NCBI GenBank assembly: GCA_902495595.1
Contig: CABUXV010000005.1
Coordinates: forward strand, 26,045 to 90,044
DNA length: 64,000 bases
Origin: an uncultured Eubacterium sp.
GTDB lineage: Bacteria > Bacillota > Clostridia > Peptostreptococcales > Anaerovoracaceae
Reading direction: 5' to 3'
Part shown: piece by piece, positions 35,203 to 45,185 of the stretch
Position numbering within the stretch: position 1 is the first letter of the stretch
How the letters are laid out: each line of letters starts with the position of its first letter
Notes under the pieces: generated by a model
Told to the model about the DNA's origin: nothing
Seen by the model: only the letters and a program-made list of their open reading frames with translations
The model's database searches: none
Translations under genes and position numbers: made by a program

Positions 35203-36300
35203 TTAATTAGTATCCATTTTAAAATCAAAGGTGACACATGTCCCTTTATCACCGCTGTCAATGCAAAGAGAGCCTTTTAATTTATCATGCACCATCATGC
35301 TTATAATTTCGTTTCCAAGACCTCCCGCACACTGCTTTTCATTCTTTAACTTATATCCTTTGCCATCATCTTCAACTATTATTGTCGAGAATATAGTTCC
35401 CTTTACAACAGTTATATTGATATTGCCACTTTCATTTTCCGCATATCCGTGACGTATTGAATTTGTAATAAGCTCATTTACTGCCATCAAAACAGAAAGC
35501 GCCTTTTCAGAGTTTATGTACAGAGGGCTTCCTGTCAGATTGATTTTAATTTTCTTTTCCTCGCTGCTGGCATAAGCTGCCATATTGCCGGCAAGGATTT
35601 GAAGCTGCTCAATTATATTCATTTTCTTTTCATCAGCAGTCATGAGCATTTCATGTATCTGAGCAATACTCTTTATTCTGTATATATTATCTTTCAGCGC
35701 TTTTTTCACTTCATCCGTCCGGCTTCTTCTTTCCTGCATACTAAGTATGCTTGAGATGATTTGAAGATTGTTCTTAATCCTATGGTGCATTTCCTGAACA
35801 ATCATAAGCTTATCTTCTTCATCACTAAAATTTTGAAAGGATGAACCTCTATTCACCATATCCCTCGTAACATTTTCCATCTGCTCCAGCTTGTTTATCG
35901 TCTTTATATTATCGGTCATATTACGTTCTTCAACCAAAACCCCTATTATTCTTTTTTCATCATTGTAGATAGGAACGGTTCTCTGTAAAACCCACTTTTT
36001 CTCCTGGGAAAGTCCTTTCGCGTCTCTGATGGCTTTTCCGGTTTTAAGAGTAAAAAAAACAATAGGCTCATTTTGCGGCAAAACAATTTCTCCTTGTATA
36101 TTATTTTCATACAAAGAATTTAATCCCGCCTTCCCATGAAACACTACAATCCCTTTTTTGCCATCATTCATGAAACAATCTATAAAAATATCCGCATTTG
36201 AAAGCTCACAAAAATACGGAATCATACTTGCTATATTTTTAATTTTTTCGATGTCTGAATGCCTCAGTTCTGTATACTGCTTACATAATGTTTCTATCAT
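35203..36300 (-). CDS. Sensor histidine kinase (HisKA_2, EutW/PdtaS type)
   Basis: A soluble kinase of 365 residues. The N-terminal ~150 residues look like a PAS/GAF-type sensor (ERNMTDNIKTINKLEQ follows). The phosphorylation box is QEMHHRIKNNLQIISSIL, typical of HisKA_2 kinases that pair with ANTAR regulators. The ATP lid contains MAVNELITNSIRHGYAEN, EDDGKGY and GGLGNEIISMMV. It follows the response regulator by 26 bp and is probably its partner. The signal is unknown; no eut genes are nearby. Confidence 0.88.
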   Translation of the reverse strand: MIETLCKQYTELRHSDIEKIKNIASMIPYFCELSNADIFIDCFMNDGKKGIVVFHGKAGLNSLYENNIQGEIVLPQNEPIVFFTLKTGKAIRDAKGLSQEKKWVLQRTVPIYNDEKRIIGVLVEERNMTDNIKTINKLEQMENVTRDMVNRGSSFQNFSDEEDKLMIVQEMHHRIKNNLQIISSILSMQERRSRTDEVKKALKDNIYRIKSIAQIHEMLMTADEKKMNIIEQLQILAGNMAAYASSEEKKIKINLTGSPLYINSEKALSVLMAVNELITNSIRHGYAENESGNINITVVKGTIFSTIIVEDDGKGYKLKNEKQCAGGLGNEIISMMVHDKLKGSLCIDSGDKGTCVTFDFKMDTN

Positions 36301-36326
36301 AGAAATTCATTCCCTTTCAAATTATT

Positions 36327-36911
36327 TTACTCTTTTAAAAATCTATCATTTGATACAATTATTTCAGCAATACTGCCCATGGATTTTCTTTTATTCATGC
36401 TTAGCATACGGATATATTCATATGCTTCTTTTTCATTTAATGAATTTTGTTCCATTATTATTCCCTTTGCCTGTTCGATAATTTTACGTTCACGCAGTTT
36501 TTTCTTTTCATTTACCAATTGTTCTTTAAGATTGTTTAATTCTTTGCTTCTCTTTATTGCAATCTCTATATTGGGAAATACTGTGCTATCCTGAAATGGT
36601 TTGACAATATATCCCATAACACCTATATCATTTGCCTTTTCGATGTATTTATCATCAGTATAAGCTGTAATCATTATTATACAACCGCTTAGTTCTTCAT
36701 CATGAATTATTTTTGCAGCCCCCAGTCCATCCAGCAGCGGCATTCTAATATCCAATAATACAAAATCCGGCTTCTTCTCTCTGCACAATTCCACGGCATC
36801 AAAACCATCCATTGCCTCACCGACAACATTATACCCGTTAAGCTCCAGTCGCTCTTTTAAATCTTTTCTCGTAATCGCTTCATCATCAGCTATTACAACA
36901 CTCAAACACAT
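36327..36911 (-). CDS. ANTAR domain response regulator (RNA-binding antiterminator)
   Basis: The receiver domain (1-120) has IADDEAITRKDLKE, the phosphoacceptor in FVLLDIRMPLLDG and the Lys in GYIVKPF. A coiled-coil linker follows, then a C-terminal three-helix ANTAR domain: LRERKIIEQAKGIIMEQ and NEKEAYEYIRMLSMNKRKSM. ANTAR proteins dimerise when phosphorylated and bind paired hexaloop hairpins; exactly such a pair lies upstream of the neighbouring permease. AAGGAG precedes the ATG. 194 residues. Confidence 0.92.
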   Translation of the reverse strand: MCLSVVIADDEAITRKDLKERLELNGYNVVGEAMDGFDAVELCREKKPDFVLLDIRMPLLDGLGAAKIIHDEELSGCIIMITAYTDDKYIEKANDIGVMGYIVKPFQDSTVFPNIEIAIKRSKELNNLKEQLVNEKKKLRERKIIEQAKGIIMEQNSLNEKEAYEYIRMLSMNKRKSMGSIAEIIVSNDRFLKE

Positions 36912-37099
36912 AAAAATCTCCTTAAAATCATTAATTTTTACATATATTTTTCATAATATATGCCTGCATGGCAAAAGTCAACGGTACTTTTTTCCATAAA
37001 AATCCTTAACTTACTAAATATATAAAAATTATTTTGCACCTTTTATATGCCTCATAAATTATTTTGCTATCATAATTTCCCGGCAAGTTTAATATTTCT

Positions 37100-37148
37100 C
37101 AAAAAATAACCCGACGATAGTTTATCTTTAAAATCACTATCATCGGGT
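37100..37148 (-). terminator. Terminator of the leu operon
   Basis: ACCCGACGATAGT (37109-37121) / ACTATCATCGGGT (37136-37148), followed on the minus strand by a T-rich stretch. The rest of 36912-37208 holds no gene. Confidence 0.82.
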
Positions 37149-37208
37149 ACTGATTTAAATATCAAATTGTATTTTTATTAAACTAAGCATTCCAGCACAA
37201 AACGCTTT

Positions 37209-38279
37209 TTAAATCTCTGCTGATATAAGCTCTCCGGCTTCTGCTGTTCCTATGGTTTTCTCCCCTGCTTTTGCAATATCAGGCGTTCTGTATCCGTCTG
37301 CCAAAACTTTCTTTACAGCCGCTTCAATATCATCGGCTTCTTCTCCTAGTCCGAATGTATATCTGAGCATCATAGCAGCGGAAAGAATCGTTGCCATTGG
37401 ATTTGCCATATCCTTTCCCGCAATATCAGGAGCCGAGCCGTGAACAGGTTCGTACATTCCGAAATTTCCCGTAGCCAGGCTGGCTGACGGCAGCATACCG
37501 ATAGAACCTGTAATCATGCTTGCCTCATCTGAAAGAATATCTCCGAATATATTGCTTGTAACTATTACATCAAACTGCTTTGGATTTCTCACCATCTGCA
37601 TTGCTGCATTATCTATGTAGAGGTTGCTTAGCTCAACTTCCGGATATTTTTCTCCGACCTCTGCCACAACCCTTCTCCAAAGTCTCGAACTTTCCAAGAC
37701 GTTGGCTTTGTCAACGCTGGTAACTTTCTTGTTTCTCTTCATTGCCATATCAAAGGCAACTTCTGCGATTCTCCTTACTTCCTCTTCTGCGTACTGCTCC
37801 ACATCATATGCAGCAGGACCTAAATCGGTCTTCTTGGTTCCTTTTTCTCCAAAATAAATTCCCCCGGTAAGCTCTCTTACCACTACTATATCAAGGCCGC
37901 CTTCTACGATTTCAGGTTTCAGAGGACAGGCATCGGCAAGTTCTTCAAAGAGCAGAGCAGGTCTGAGATTGGCAAAAAGTCCAAGAGCTTTTCTCAATCC
38001 CAAAAGAGCCATTTCCGGTCTTTCATTTCCAGGAAGATTATCCCATTTCCAGCCTCCTACAGCTCCGAGTAAAACTGCATCGCTTTTTTTACATGTTTCT
38101 ATGGTTTCCTGCGGAAGACACTGCCCCGCTTCATCAATAGCACATCCTCCTGCCAGAACTTTTGTATATTCAAACTTATGTCCGTACTTTTCCCCGATTT
38201 TATCAAGAACCTTAAGTGCCTGCTCAATAACCTCAGGGCCTATTCCGTCTCCGGGAATCACCGCTAATCTATAATTCAT
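37209..38279 (-). CDS. leuB: 3-isopropylmalate dehydrogenase
   Basis: An NAD-dependent beta-decarboxylating dehydrogenase of 356 residues. It contains [11 protein letters not shown], the substrate arginines in FANLRPA and [12 protein letters not shown], and [27 protein letters not shown]. It oxidises 3-isopropylmalate in the third step of leucine synthesis. The ATG at 38279 follows AAGGAG. Last gene of the leuA-C-D-B operon. Confidence 0.96.
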   Translation of the reverse strand: MNYRLAVIPGDGIGPEVIEQALKVLDKIGEKYGHKFEYTKVLAGGCAIDEAGQCLPQETIETCKKSDAVLLGAVGGWKWDNLPGNERPEMALLGLRKALGLFANLRPALLFEELADACPLKPEIVEGGLDIVVVRELTGGIYFGEKGTKKTDLGPAAYDVEQYAEEEVRRIAEVAFDMAMKRNKKVTSVDKANVLESSRLWRRVVAEVGEKYPEVELSNLYIDNAAMQMVRNPKQFDVIVTSNIFGDILSDEASMITGSIGMLPSASLATGNFGMYEPVHGSAPDIAGKDMANPMATILSAAMMLRYTFGLGEEADDIEAAVKKVLADGYRTPDIAKAGEKTIGTAEAGELISAEI

Positions 38280-38317
38280 TTTACTTCTCCTTAGTGTTTT
38301 TTTAAATCCTGATTGCA

Positions 38318-38809
38318 TTACAAATCTCCTGCGGAGATTTGAGCAATCAGGCCTCCTTTTGCCATTATGTCTTTGATGAAGTCTGGGAATGGCAGGGCTT
38401 TATATGTTTCGTTCTTTGTTTCGTTTGTTATGATTCCTGTATCAAAATCTATGGAAACTTTATCGCCGGCTTCTATCTTTTCGCTGGCTTCGGGACATTC
38501 AAGTATGGGAAGACCGATATTTATGGAATTTCTGTAAAAAATCCTTGCAAAAGTTTTAGCTATAACGCAGTCTATGCCGCTTGCTTTTATGGCGATAGGA
38601 GCGTGTTCCCTTGATGAGCCGCAGCCGAAATTTTCGCCTCCTACCATTATATCTCCCTGCTTAACTTTATTTACAAAATCCGCGTCTATATCTTCCATGC
38701 AGTGGCTTGCCAGTTCCTTATGGTCGGCCGTGTTTAAGTGTCTTGCAGGTATTATAACATCCGTATCCACATTATCTCCGTACTTATGTACTATTCCCTG
38801 TGCTTTCAT
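38318..38809 (-). CDS. leuD: 3-isopropylmalate dehydratase small subunit
   Basis: A swivelling-domain subunit of 163 residues: [18 protein letters not shown] and [22 protein letters not shown] are diagnostic for the LeuD/aconitase small domain. The short form is usual in Clostridia and archaea. It works with LeuC, ten bases upstream. The ATG at 38809 follows AAGGAGG. Confidence 0.95.
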   Translation of the reverse strand: MKAQGIVHKYGDNVDTDVIIPARHLNTADHKELASHCMEDIDADFVNKVKQGDIMVGGENFGCGSSREHAPIAIKASGIDCVIAKTFARIFYRNSINIGLPILECPEASEKIEAGDKVSIDFDTGIITNETKNETYKALPFPDFIKDIMAKGGLIAQISAGDL

Positions 38810-38819
38810 ATTTGCCTCC

Positions 38820-40082
38820 TTATTTAATATCATCAGGTCCGCTTATTCTGCCTGTCACAGCAGATGCCGCAGCTACGGCAGGACTTGCCAGATAAACTTC
38901 CGATTTAACGTGTCCCATTCTTCCTACGAAATTTCTGTTTGTAGTTGCTACGCATCTTTCTCCTGCTGCCAGTATTCCCATATGTCCTCCCAGACAAGGT
39001 CCGCATGTAGGCGTGGAAACCACACATCCCGCATCGATGAAGATATCGAGATAGCCTTGCTTTATACAGTCCTTATATATCTGCTGTGTTGCCGGAATTA
39101 TTATGGCTCTTACATCTTCGTGAATCTTTCTGCCTTTTAAAATTTTAGCAGCCAGCGCCATATCTTCAAGTCTTCCGTTGGTGCATGAACCTATAACAAC
39201 CTGCTGAACAGGTACGTCTCCCACCTCGTCAATAGTCTTCGTATTTTCAGGAAGATGAGGGAAAGATACAGTCGGTCTCAGCGCTGAAAGATCTATATTA
39301 TAGACTTCTGCATATTCGGCATCAGGATCTGCTTCATAAACTTTCCACTCGCCCTTTACTCTGCCCGACATATATTCTTCCGTCACTTCGTCAACAGGGA
39401 AAATTCCGTTCTTTCCGCCCGCTTCTATTGCCATGTTTGCTATGCACAGTCTGTCATCCATGGAAAAACTCTTTACGCCTTCACCGGTAAATTCCATAGA
39501 TTTATATAGAGCTCCGTCCACTCCGATAAGACCTATTATATGCAGTATAACGTCTTTTCCCGTAACGTTTTCGCTCAGCTTTCCCGTCAGATTGAATTTA
39601 ATGGCTTCCGGAACCTTAAACCACGCCTGGCCTGTCGCCATGCCTGCCGCCATATCCGTACTCCCAACACCTGTTGAAAACGCGCCTAAGGCGCCGTAAG
39701 TACATGTATGAGAATCAGCTCCGATAATGCAGTCGCCCGCTTTTACAATTCCCTGCTCGGGAAGAAGCGCATGTTCAATACCCATTCTTCCCACATCGAA
39801 GAAGTTTTCCACATCGAATCTTCTTGCAAAAGTTCTGCACTGCATACACTGCTCCGCCGCCTTTATGTCTTTGTTCGGTGTAAAATGATCCATTACAAGA
39901 GATATTTTCTTTTTATCAAATACACTGTCAAAACCTGCTTTATCAAATTCATTTACAGCCACAGGCGTTGTTATATCATTTCCGAGAACCATGTCAAGAT
40001 TAGCTCTTATAAGCTGTCCCGCCACAACGCTGTCAAGACCTGCATGGTCTGCCAAAATCTTTTGTGTCATTGTCATTGCCAT
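38820..40082 (-). CDS. leuC: 3-isopropylmalate dehydratase large subunit
   Basis: An aconitase-family protein of 420 residues. The cysteines for the [4Fe-4S] cluster are in [14 protein letters not shown] and [14 protein letters not shown], and [18 protein letters not shown] carries substrate contacts. It isomerises 2- to 3-isopropylmalate with LeuD. GAGGAGG precedes the ATG. It follows leuA by 50 bp. Confidence 0.96.
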   Translation of the reverse strand: MAMTMTQKILADHAGLDSVVAGQLIRANLDMVLGNDITTPVAVNEFDKAGFDSVFDKKKISLVMDHFTPNKDIKAAEQCMQCRTFARRFDVENFFDVGRMGIEHALLPEQGIVKAGDCIIGADSHTCTYGALGAFSTGVGSTDMAAGMATGQAWFKVPEAIKFNLTGKLSENVTGKDVILHIIGLIGVDGALYKSMEFTGEGVKSFSMDDRLCIANMAIEAGGKNGIFPVDEVTEEYMSGRVKGEWKVYEADPDAEYAEVYNIDLSALRPTVSFPHLPENTKTIDEVGDVPVQQVVIGSCTNGRLEDMALAAKILKGRKIHEDVRAIIIPATQQIYKDCIKQGYLDIFIDAGCVVSTPTCGPCLGGHMGILAAGERCVATTNRNFVGRMGHVKSEVYLASPAVAAASAVTGRISGPDDIK

Positions 40083-40132
40083 AATATATTCCTCCTCATT
40101 TCACGTGTTAAATTCCCGTGTAATTCCTACTG

Positions 40133-41833
40133 CTATTCTACGAAATGGTCTTTTCTGTTCTGCCTGTTTAAAGCGCTCACAAGAGCATTTACAGAAGCCA
40201 GTATAATATCTTCATGAAGACCAACGCCCCAGAACTGGTTGCCGTCGCTGTCCTCGATACATACGTATGCGGCAGCTTTTGAGCTGGATTCAGATGATAA
40301 AGCATGCTCTGAATATGTAACGAATTTATAATCAAAAGTATACGGTGACATTTTAAGAGCATTGCTTATAGCGTCCAGTCTTCCGTTGCCTACAGCTTCA
40401 AACTGGAATTCGTCTCCTGCTATACGCACCTCTATCTTAGCAATCATTCCGTCGTTTGACTTAAAATCTGACGCTTTTCTGAAAACTGCATCTGTAATAT
40501 CTATAGGGTCAAACACATTGATGTATTCTTTTGCAAAGGCCTGATAAACTTCTGCCGGAGAAAGCTCCTTATGCTCCCTGTCGGAAAGGTCCTTTACCAT
40601 ATATCCTATCTCTTCTCTCATCTGCAAAGGTATGGAATATCCGAAGTTCTGTTCCAGTATATACGCCACGCCGCCTTTTCCCGACTGACTGTTTATCCTT
40701 ATAACGTCCGCCTCGTATTCTCTTCCCACATCCTTTGGGTCTATGAGAAGATAAGGCACCGACCAGGTTTTTAAATCCTTTTCTCTGTGCCACCTCATGC
40801 CCTTTGAAATAGCGTCCTGATGAGAACCCGAAAAAGCTGCGAATACAAGTCTTCCGCCGTATGGCTGTCTCGGATGAACTTTCATATCCGTGTATTCTTC
40901 ATACTTTTCCACAACTTCCGGCATATTTGAAAAATCAAGTTCAGGGTCTACTCCGTGGGCAAACAGGTTCATTGCTAAAGTGACTATATCCACATTTCCC
41001 GTTCTTTCACCGTTTCCGAAAAGAGTTCCCTCTATTCTGTCTCCTCCTGCAAGAAGTCCAAGTTCCGCATCAGCAACAGCTGTACCTCTGTCATTATGCG
41101 GATGAAGTGAAACTATTACGTTTTCCCTGTTGTGAAGTGTCGCACACATGTATTCAACCTGCGAAGCGTAAACATGAGGCATGGACATTTCCACTGTTGC
41201 AGGCAGATTTATTATGACCTTGTTTTCAGGAGCAGGTTCCCATATGTCTATCACTGCATTGCATATTTCCGCCGCAAAGTCAACTTCCGTACCTGTAAAA
41301 CTTTCAGGTGAATACTCAAATGAAAACTTCGTATCGGGATATTTTGCCGCATATTCTTTTATAAGTTTAGCCCCTTCTGTTGCTATCTCTATTATTTCAG
41401 GCTTTTCTTTTCGGAAAACCTGTTCCCTCTGCGCAAGAGACGTTGAGTTGTAAAGATGTATAACAGCTTTCTTTACGCCTGCCAGAGAATCAAAAGTTTT
41501 CTTTATTATATGTTTTCTCGACTGCGTCAGCACCTGTATGGTTACATCATCAGGTATGAGGTTATCGTCTACCAGCTTTCTTAAAAACTGATACTCCGTC
41601 TCCGATGCTGCCGGAAATCCTACTTCAATTTCCTTAAATCCCAGCTTTACAAGGTATTTAAAAAAATCAACTTTTTCTTCTAAACTCATTGGAACAATAA
41701 GCGCCTGATTTCCGTCTCTTAAGTCCACGCTGCACCAAATCGGAGCTTTTTCCACATGATCTTTTTTTACCCATTCGTTGTGAGGTGTTGATGGTGGAAA
41801 ATATCCAACACTGTACCTATCATAATTTTTCAT
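40133..41833 (-). CDS. leuA: 2-isopropylmalate synthase
   Basis: A 566-residue enzyme condensing acetyl-CoA with 2-oxoisovalerate. The TIM barrel begins CSVDLRDGNQAL and has the metal-binding HPHNDRGTAVADAEL and LFGNGERTGNVDIV. The C-terminal ~130 residues form the LeuA allosteric domain (feedback by leucine). The length fits the LeuA type 2 form. First gene of the operon, after the T-box leader. Confidence 0.96.
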   Translation of the reverse strand: MKNYDRYSVGYFPPSTPHNEWVKKDHVEKAPIWCSVDLRDGNQALIVPMSLEEKVDFFKYLVKLGFKEIEVGFPAASETEYQFLRKLVDDNLIPDDVTIQVLTQSRKHIIKKTFDSLAGVKKAVIHLYNSTSLAQREQVFRKEKPEIIEIATEGAKLIKEYAAKYPDTKFSFEYSPESFTGTEVDFAAEICNAVIDIWEPAPENKVIINLPATVEMSMPHVYASQVEYMCATLHNRENVIVSLHPHNDRGTAVADAELGLLAGGDRIEGTLFGNGERTGNVDIVTLAMNLFAHGVDPELDFSNMPEVVEKYEEYTDMKVHPRQPYGGRLVFAAFSGSHQDAISKGMRWHREKDLKTWSVPYLLIDPKDVGREYEADVIRINSQSGKGGVAYILEQNFGYSIPLQMREEIGYMVKDLSDREHKELSPAEVYQAFAKEYINVFDPIDITDAVFRKASDFKSNDGMIAKIEVRIAGDEFQFEAVGNGRLDAISNALKMSPYTFDYKFVTYSEHALSSESSSKAAAYVCIEDSDGNQFWGVGLHEDIILASVNALVSALNRQNRKDHFVE

Positions 41834-41895
41834 TTCTCTGTTCCTTTCTATGTTCTGTTAACTGCCTTTCGGCTCTGTAAATTTGCTATAAACAA

Positions 41896-41930
41896 TAAAA
41901 GCCTTCATCTCAAACTAAGAGACGAAGGCA
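41896..41930 (-). terminator. T-box terminator of the leu operon
   Basis: GCCTTC-TCTC / GAGACGAAGGC stem at 41901-41929, followed by TTTTATTG on the minus strand. It competes with the antiterminator containing the T-box sequence. Confidence 0.9.
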
Positions 41931-42206
41931 TAAGCTTCCGCGGTACCACTCTTATTGGTATGCTGTTTCGGCTTCTGCCGTCCCGAGTCCAGCGAAGTTA
42001 ACGCTGCTCTCTCGAAAAATCACATACCCACTTAAGGTTTCTGCTCCCGGGTGAGACATTTGAATCCATATACAGTCTTGCACCTGCCGACTGCTCGCTG
42101 AAATACTTTCATCAAATTTATTCCGTTCATAGCATCTTTATTTAATTGTATGCTGCTGACCGTCCTCCTAAACTTCAAAACCAGGGACTAAATCAAATCT
42201 ATACAT
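41931..42206 (-). promoter_or_regulatory. Leucine T-box leader
   Basis: The T-box core AGAGTGGTACCGCGGAAGC lies at 41932-41951 on the minus strand, immediately before the terminator. Upstream is a typical stem I, with AGCGAGC and GGTGCAAG in its distal part (42080-42105). The likely specifier is CTC (42053-42055, followed by A), a leucine codon, which agrees with control of leuACDB. Uncharged tRNA-Leu would promote read-through. Confidence 0.93.
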
Positions 42207-42212
42207 GATATT

Positions 42213-42241
42213 ACTATATATTAATGAAATTTGTTTGTCAA
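42213..42241 (-). promoter_or_regulatory. Promoter of the leu operon
   Basis: TTGACA (42236-42241) and TATAGT (42213-42218), 17-bp spacer, just before the T-box leader. 42242-42434 upstream shows no gene. Confidence 0.85.
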
Positions 42242-42434
42242 GAATAAAGTCAGCATCATCAGTTTTTTTATTTTCTTTTTATTATGCTCCCCTCTCTTAA
42301 AAGCTTAATATAAACCGAATAAACCGAGGATTGATGTGTGATAAACAGGCAGTGGAAGCGTAAAAATTTTGCCGTTCCTATCCTGCGTTCTGCGATTGCA
42401 TCCAATAGGCCGCGGACCGCCTTTGCCGTTTCGG

Positions 42435-43211
42435 TCAGGAAAGCAGATTGCGATATATTTCATAATCTCTATCCTGAAAGACATTAAACACTACGGATAT
42501 TTCGGTATGCGCTGATAAAAATTCCTTTACTGTTTTCACTGCAATTTCGGCGGCTTTCTGATTTGGAAAATGAAACTCTCCTGTTGAAATACAGCAGAAA
42601 GCAAGAGATTTTAAGTGATTTTTTTCTGCCAGTTCAAGGCAGGATTGATAGCAAGACGCTAATAACACACAATCTTTCTCAGTTAGCTTTCCTGTCACAA
42701 TCGGGCCAACCGTGTGCAAAACATAATGACAGGGTAAATTATATGCTTTTGTGATTTTTGCCGTTCCTGTTGGCTCCGGACAGCCCTGTTCTTTCATTAT
42801 AGCGGCACATTCCAGCCGGAGCTGAACACCTGCAAATGTATGAATCCCATTGTCTATACAGCCATGACAGGGATAATAGCAGCCTGTCATACCGCTGTTA
42901 GCGGCGTTTACAATCCCGTCAACCTGTATCGTGGTAATATCGCCTTGCCATAAATAGATATTTTCCTGCAAGGGCATCAGAGAACTAATTTTTGTAATTC
43001 CTTTTTCTGCAATCATCTCTTTCAGCAAGTTATCCTGTAATTCCAAAAACGCTTTTCCTGCCGGTTTTGGCTCTCGTACATTCACAAGCGAACGGAACAA
43101 ACGCCATTGTGATTGCAGCTTCAGCGGAAAATCTGCCGCCTGTTTCTGATATTGCGGCTGTTCGGAAAGCAGTATTTGATTCAGTTTCCGTAACTGCTCT
43201 AATCGGTTCAA
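42435..43211 (-). CDS. Zinc-type macrodomain ADP-ribosyl hydrolase
   Basis: A 258-residue protein with an N-terminal helical extension (~80 residues) and a macrodomain: WQGDITTIQVDGIVNAANSGMTGCYYPCHGCIDN, then a GIHTFAGVQLRLEC segment. The Cys/His set in CYYPCHGCIDN and RLEC matches the zinc-containing macrodomains that remove ADP-ribose from the targets of class M sirtuins. The gene starts at TTG (43211), two bases after the sirtuin stop, with GGGAGG upstream. The sirtuin-macrodomain pair is known in Staphylococcus and Streptococcus together with GcvH-L and LplA2, neither of which is present here. Confidence 0.88.
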   Translation of the reverse strand: MNRLEQLRKLNQILLSEQPQYQKQAADFPLKLQSQWRLFRSLVNVREPKPAGKAFLELQDNLLKEMIAEKGITKISSLMPLQENIYLWQGDITTIQVDGIVNAANSGMTGCYYPCHGCIDNGIHTFAGVQLRLECAAIMKEQGCPEPTGTAKITKAYNLPCHYVLHTVGPIVTGKLTEKDCVLLASCYQSCLELAEKNHLKSLAFCCISTGEFHFPNQKAAEIAVKTVKEFLSAHTEISVVFNVFQDRDYEIYRNLLS

Positions 43212-43213
43212 CT

Positions 43214-44095
43214 CTATGCCACCTCCCGCACAAACAGTTCTTTCAAAACTGTGCCAACATCACGATTTATACAAATAGACTGCTGCTTAATCTCTCTGGG
43301 GCAGTCGGCTTCTCCATTGTTTAAACAGGCATAAACTGCGTTTGAATTTTGAGCTGTCATTTGCCAAAACGGATACTTGATAATTCCCGGTGTGTTATAT
43401 CCCACACCTATTTCCAAAAATAATATATGCAGATTTTTGTGACGGCGTAAAAAATCATTGTATCGTTTGGCGGCTCTTTTCCAGCCTTTGTTTTCCACAA
43501 AACTGTTATCCGAACGCAGATTCATAGTCATAGGTTTTCCGCATTTGGGGCATCGGGGAATGAGTTCAGAGGGAATCCGCATTTCTTTTTGCTCCTTTAC
43601 CATGCGCTCAATCAATTCCCGGTTTTCGTAGGTCTGTTTATGGCAAGGCTCGGAACACTGGAATAAACCATAATCTCCCTGTGTATAAAATAGTCGTTTT
43701 TTATTAAATCCTGCTTTTTGAAAACAATGGTCTACATTGGTCGTAATTACAAAGTAATCTTTTTCTGATACAAGCCTAAATAGTGTATCATAGACAGGCT
43801 TTGGGGCGTTTTCATAGCGATTCAGCCAAATATACCGGCTCCAGTACGCCCAGTGTTCCTCCATGCTGGAATAGGGGTAAAAGCCGCCGGAGTACATATC
43901 GTGAAAACCGTATTTCGCTTCAAAATCACTGAAATTCTGACAAAAACGCTCGCCGGTATAAACAAATCCAGCAGAAGTAGAAAGCCCTGCACCAGCACCG
44001 ATGAGAACAGCGTCAGCAGTTTCCACTTCTCTTTTTAAGCGTTCTATGGAATCTATCAAATTTTCTTCTGAAAATTTCCGTTTGTGAAATATCAT
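43214..44095 (-). CDS. Class M sirtuin (SirTM-like ADP-ribosyltransferase)
   Basis: A 293-residue sirtuin fold: AVLIGAGAGLSTSAGFVYTGERF (NAD site), FHDMYSGGFYPYSSMEEHWAYWSRYI, ITTNVDHCFQKAGF, and four zinc cysteines (CSEPCH and CPKCG). The FHDMYSGGFYP and TQGDYGLFQC motifs are those of the SirTM group, which lacks the usual deacetylase His and transfers ADP-ribose. The ATG at 44095 follows AAGGAGG; the open frame reaches 44146. The target in this operon is unknown. Confidence 0.87.
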   Translation of the reverse strand: MIFHKRKFSEENLIDSIERLKREVETADAVLIGAGAGLSTSAGFVYTGERFCQNFSDFEAKYGFHDMYSGGFYPYSSMEEHWAYWSRYIWLNRYENAPKPVYDTLFRLVSEKDYFVITTNVDHCFQKAGFNKKRLFYTQGDYGLFQCSEPCHKQTYENRELIERMVKEQKEMRIPSELIPRCPKCGKPMTMNLRSDNSFVENKGWKRAAKRYNDFLRRHKNLHILFLEIGVGYNTPGIIKYPFWQMTAQNSNAVYACLNNGEADCPREIKQQSICINRDVGTVLKELFVREVA

Positions 44096-44108
44096 AAAAG
44101 TACCTCCT

Positions 44109-44546
44109 TTAAAGTAATCTCCACACCTCAATTCCTGCATCTGCATTGAACTGTCTGCCTATCGTATCTCCTGCCGGGGTGATGATGATTTCACCCGTAT
44201 AACTGATTTTGGCTTCTTTTAAGTGTCCGGCAGTGACTACAATTTCTCCTGCTTGATTCAAATAGGAGAAAACGGCATGACTGTGCAAAAATGGCTGTTT
44301 ATCGTAATCCATTGTGATATTTCCCATGAGCGAAACCATTTCAAGCATACCGGAAATTTCATGGTCGATAAAATCATTCTGCTCCGGTATGTAGGTGGAA
44401 AGTGTGGCTGCAGAGCAAGCTCCGATTCCCCCGAAATATCCTCCGTATATACCTTCTTTTTTACAAACCTCTTTGATTGTTTTGATGACATTTTCTCCTT
44501 TGTCAACACGCAAATAGATATTATCTTTCATTTTTTTATATTCCAT
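44109..44546 (-). CDS. PPC/DUF296 domain protein
   Basis: A 145-residue protein that is one PPC (DUF296) domain: YLRVDKGENVIKTI, GGYFGGIGACSAATLSTY, QPFLHSHAVFSYLN and VVTAGHLKEA. The two His in HSHAVF and the His in GHL match the metal site of bacterial and archaeal PPC trimers. In plants the domain is joined to AT-hooks; free-standing bacterial forms have no known activity. GGAGG precedes the ATG. Embedded in the peptide/sirtuin operon. Confidence 0.85.
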   Translation of the reverse strand: MEYKKMKDNIYLRVDKGENVIKTIKEVCKKEGIYGGYFGGIGACSAATLSTYIPEQNDFIDHEISGMLEMVSLMGNITMDYDKQPFLHSHAVFSYLNQAGEIVVTAGHLKEAKISYTGEIIITPAGDTIGRQFNADAGIEVWRLL

Positions 44547-44564
44547 AAAGCCTTTTCCTCCTTT

Positions 44565-45176
44565 CTATAACCGCCTAATCGCCTTTACAGGGCAGTGTTC
44601 AAAACAGTTTCCGCAGTTCAGACAGTTTTCCTGTGTAATGTAATATGGGGTTCCCGGTTTAATACATCGTTGGGGACAGCCTTTTACACAAGTTCCACAG
44701 CCGATACAATAACTGGTTATTTCATAGCCTTTTGGCTTGCTCGCTCCATTCCCTACAAGATATTGCTCCCGAAAAATTGGATTGACACCCAAATTGAAAT
44801 ATTCTATCTGCATATCTCGGACAGCAAAAACAATCCCGATTTCTCGTGTCTTGCCCGGATATACATTTTTAAGATAAGGCTGCTCCTGAAAGATAAGGTC
44901 AATATAATATTTTTGTTCTGCTTCTGATACAGTAACAGCCCTTGCAGAAACACGAATCATTTCTTTATAACGGGTATAAGCTAAAATTTGCACCCGCCCA
45001 TCCTGTAAAAGTTCTCTGCAAAAATCCTTTCCTCTTGCAGTAAAAAAATAGAGTTTGCCAGGCTCATAGTGAATGGCGCTTATACATCGTATCTGTGGCG
45101 TTTGGTCCAGTCCCACAGTAGCAAAATTTAATACACCTACATATTCCAGTTTTCTTAAACAAGTTTGTGCGTCCAT
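44565..45176 (-). CDS. PNPOx-like flavin protein with 2x[4Fe-4S] ferredoxin tail
   Basis: Residues 1-~140 form a split-barrel pyridoxamine-phosphate-oxidase-like FMN domain (VGVLNFATVGLDQTPQIRCIS, KLYFFTARGKDFCREL). The C-terminal 55 residues carry two cluster motifs, CIGCGTCVKGCP and CLNCGNCFEHCP. The domain order suggests an electron relay from ferredoxin-type clusters to flavin. It may feed electrons to the adjacent nitroreductase or the radical SAM enzyme (inference). Spaced 9 bp from the nitroreductase gene. Confidence 0.87.
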   Translation of the reverse strand: MDAQTCLRKLEYVGVLNFATVGLDQTPQIRCISAIHYEPGKLYFFTARGKDFCRELLQDGRVQILAYTRYKEMIRVSARAVTVSEAEQKYYIDLIFQEQPYLKNVYPGKTREIGIVFAVRDMQIEYFNLGVNPIFREQYLVGNGASKPKGYEITSYCIGCGTCVKGCPQRCIKPGTPYYITQENCLNCGNCFEHCPVKAIRRL

Positions 45177-45185
45177 ATCATTACC

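Noticed and set aside
38900..40082. leuC considered as homoaconitase or 2,3-dimethylmalate dehydratase
   Set aside because: Operon context with leuA, leuD, leuB and a leucine T-box makes isopropylmalate dehydratase far more likely.
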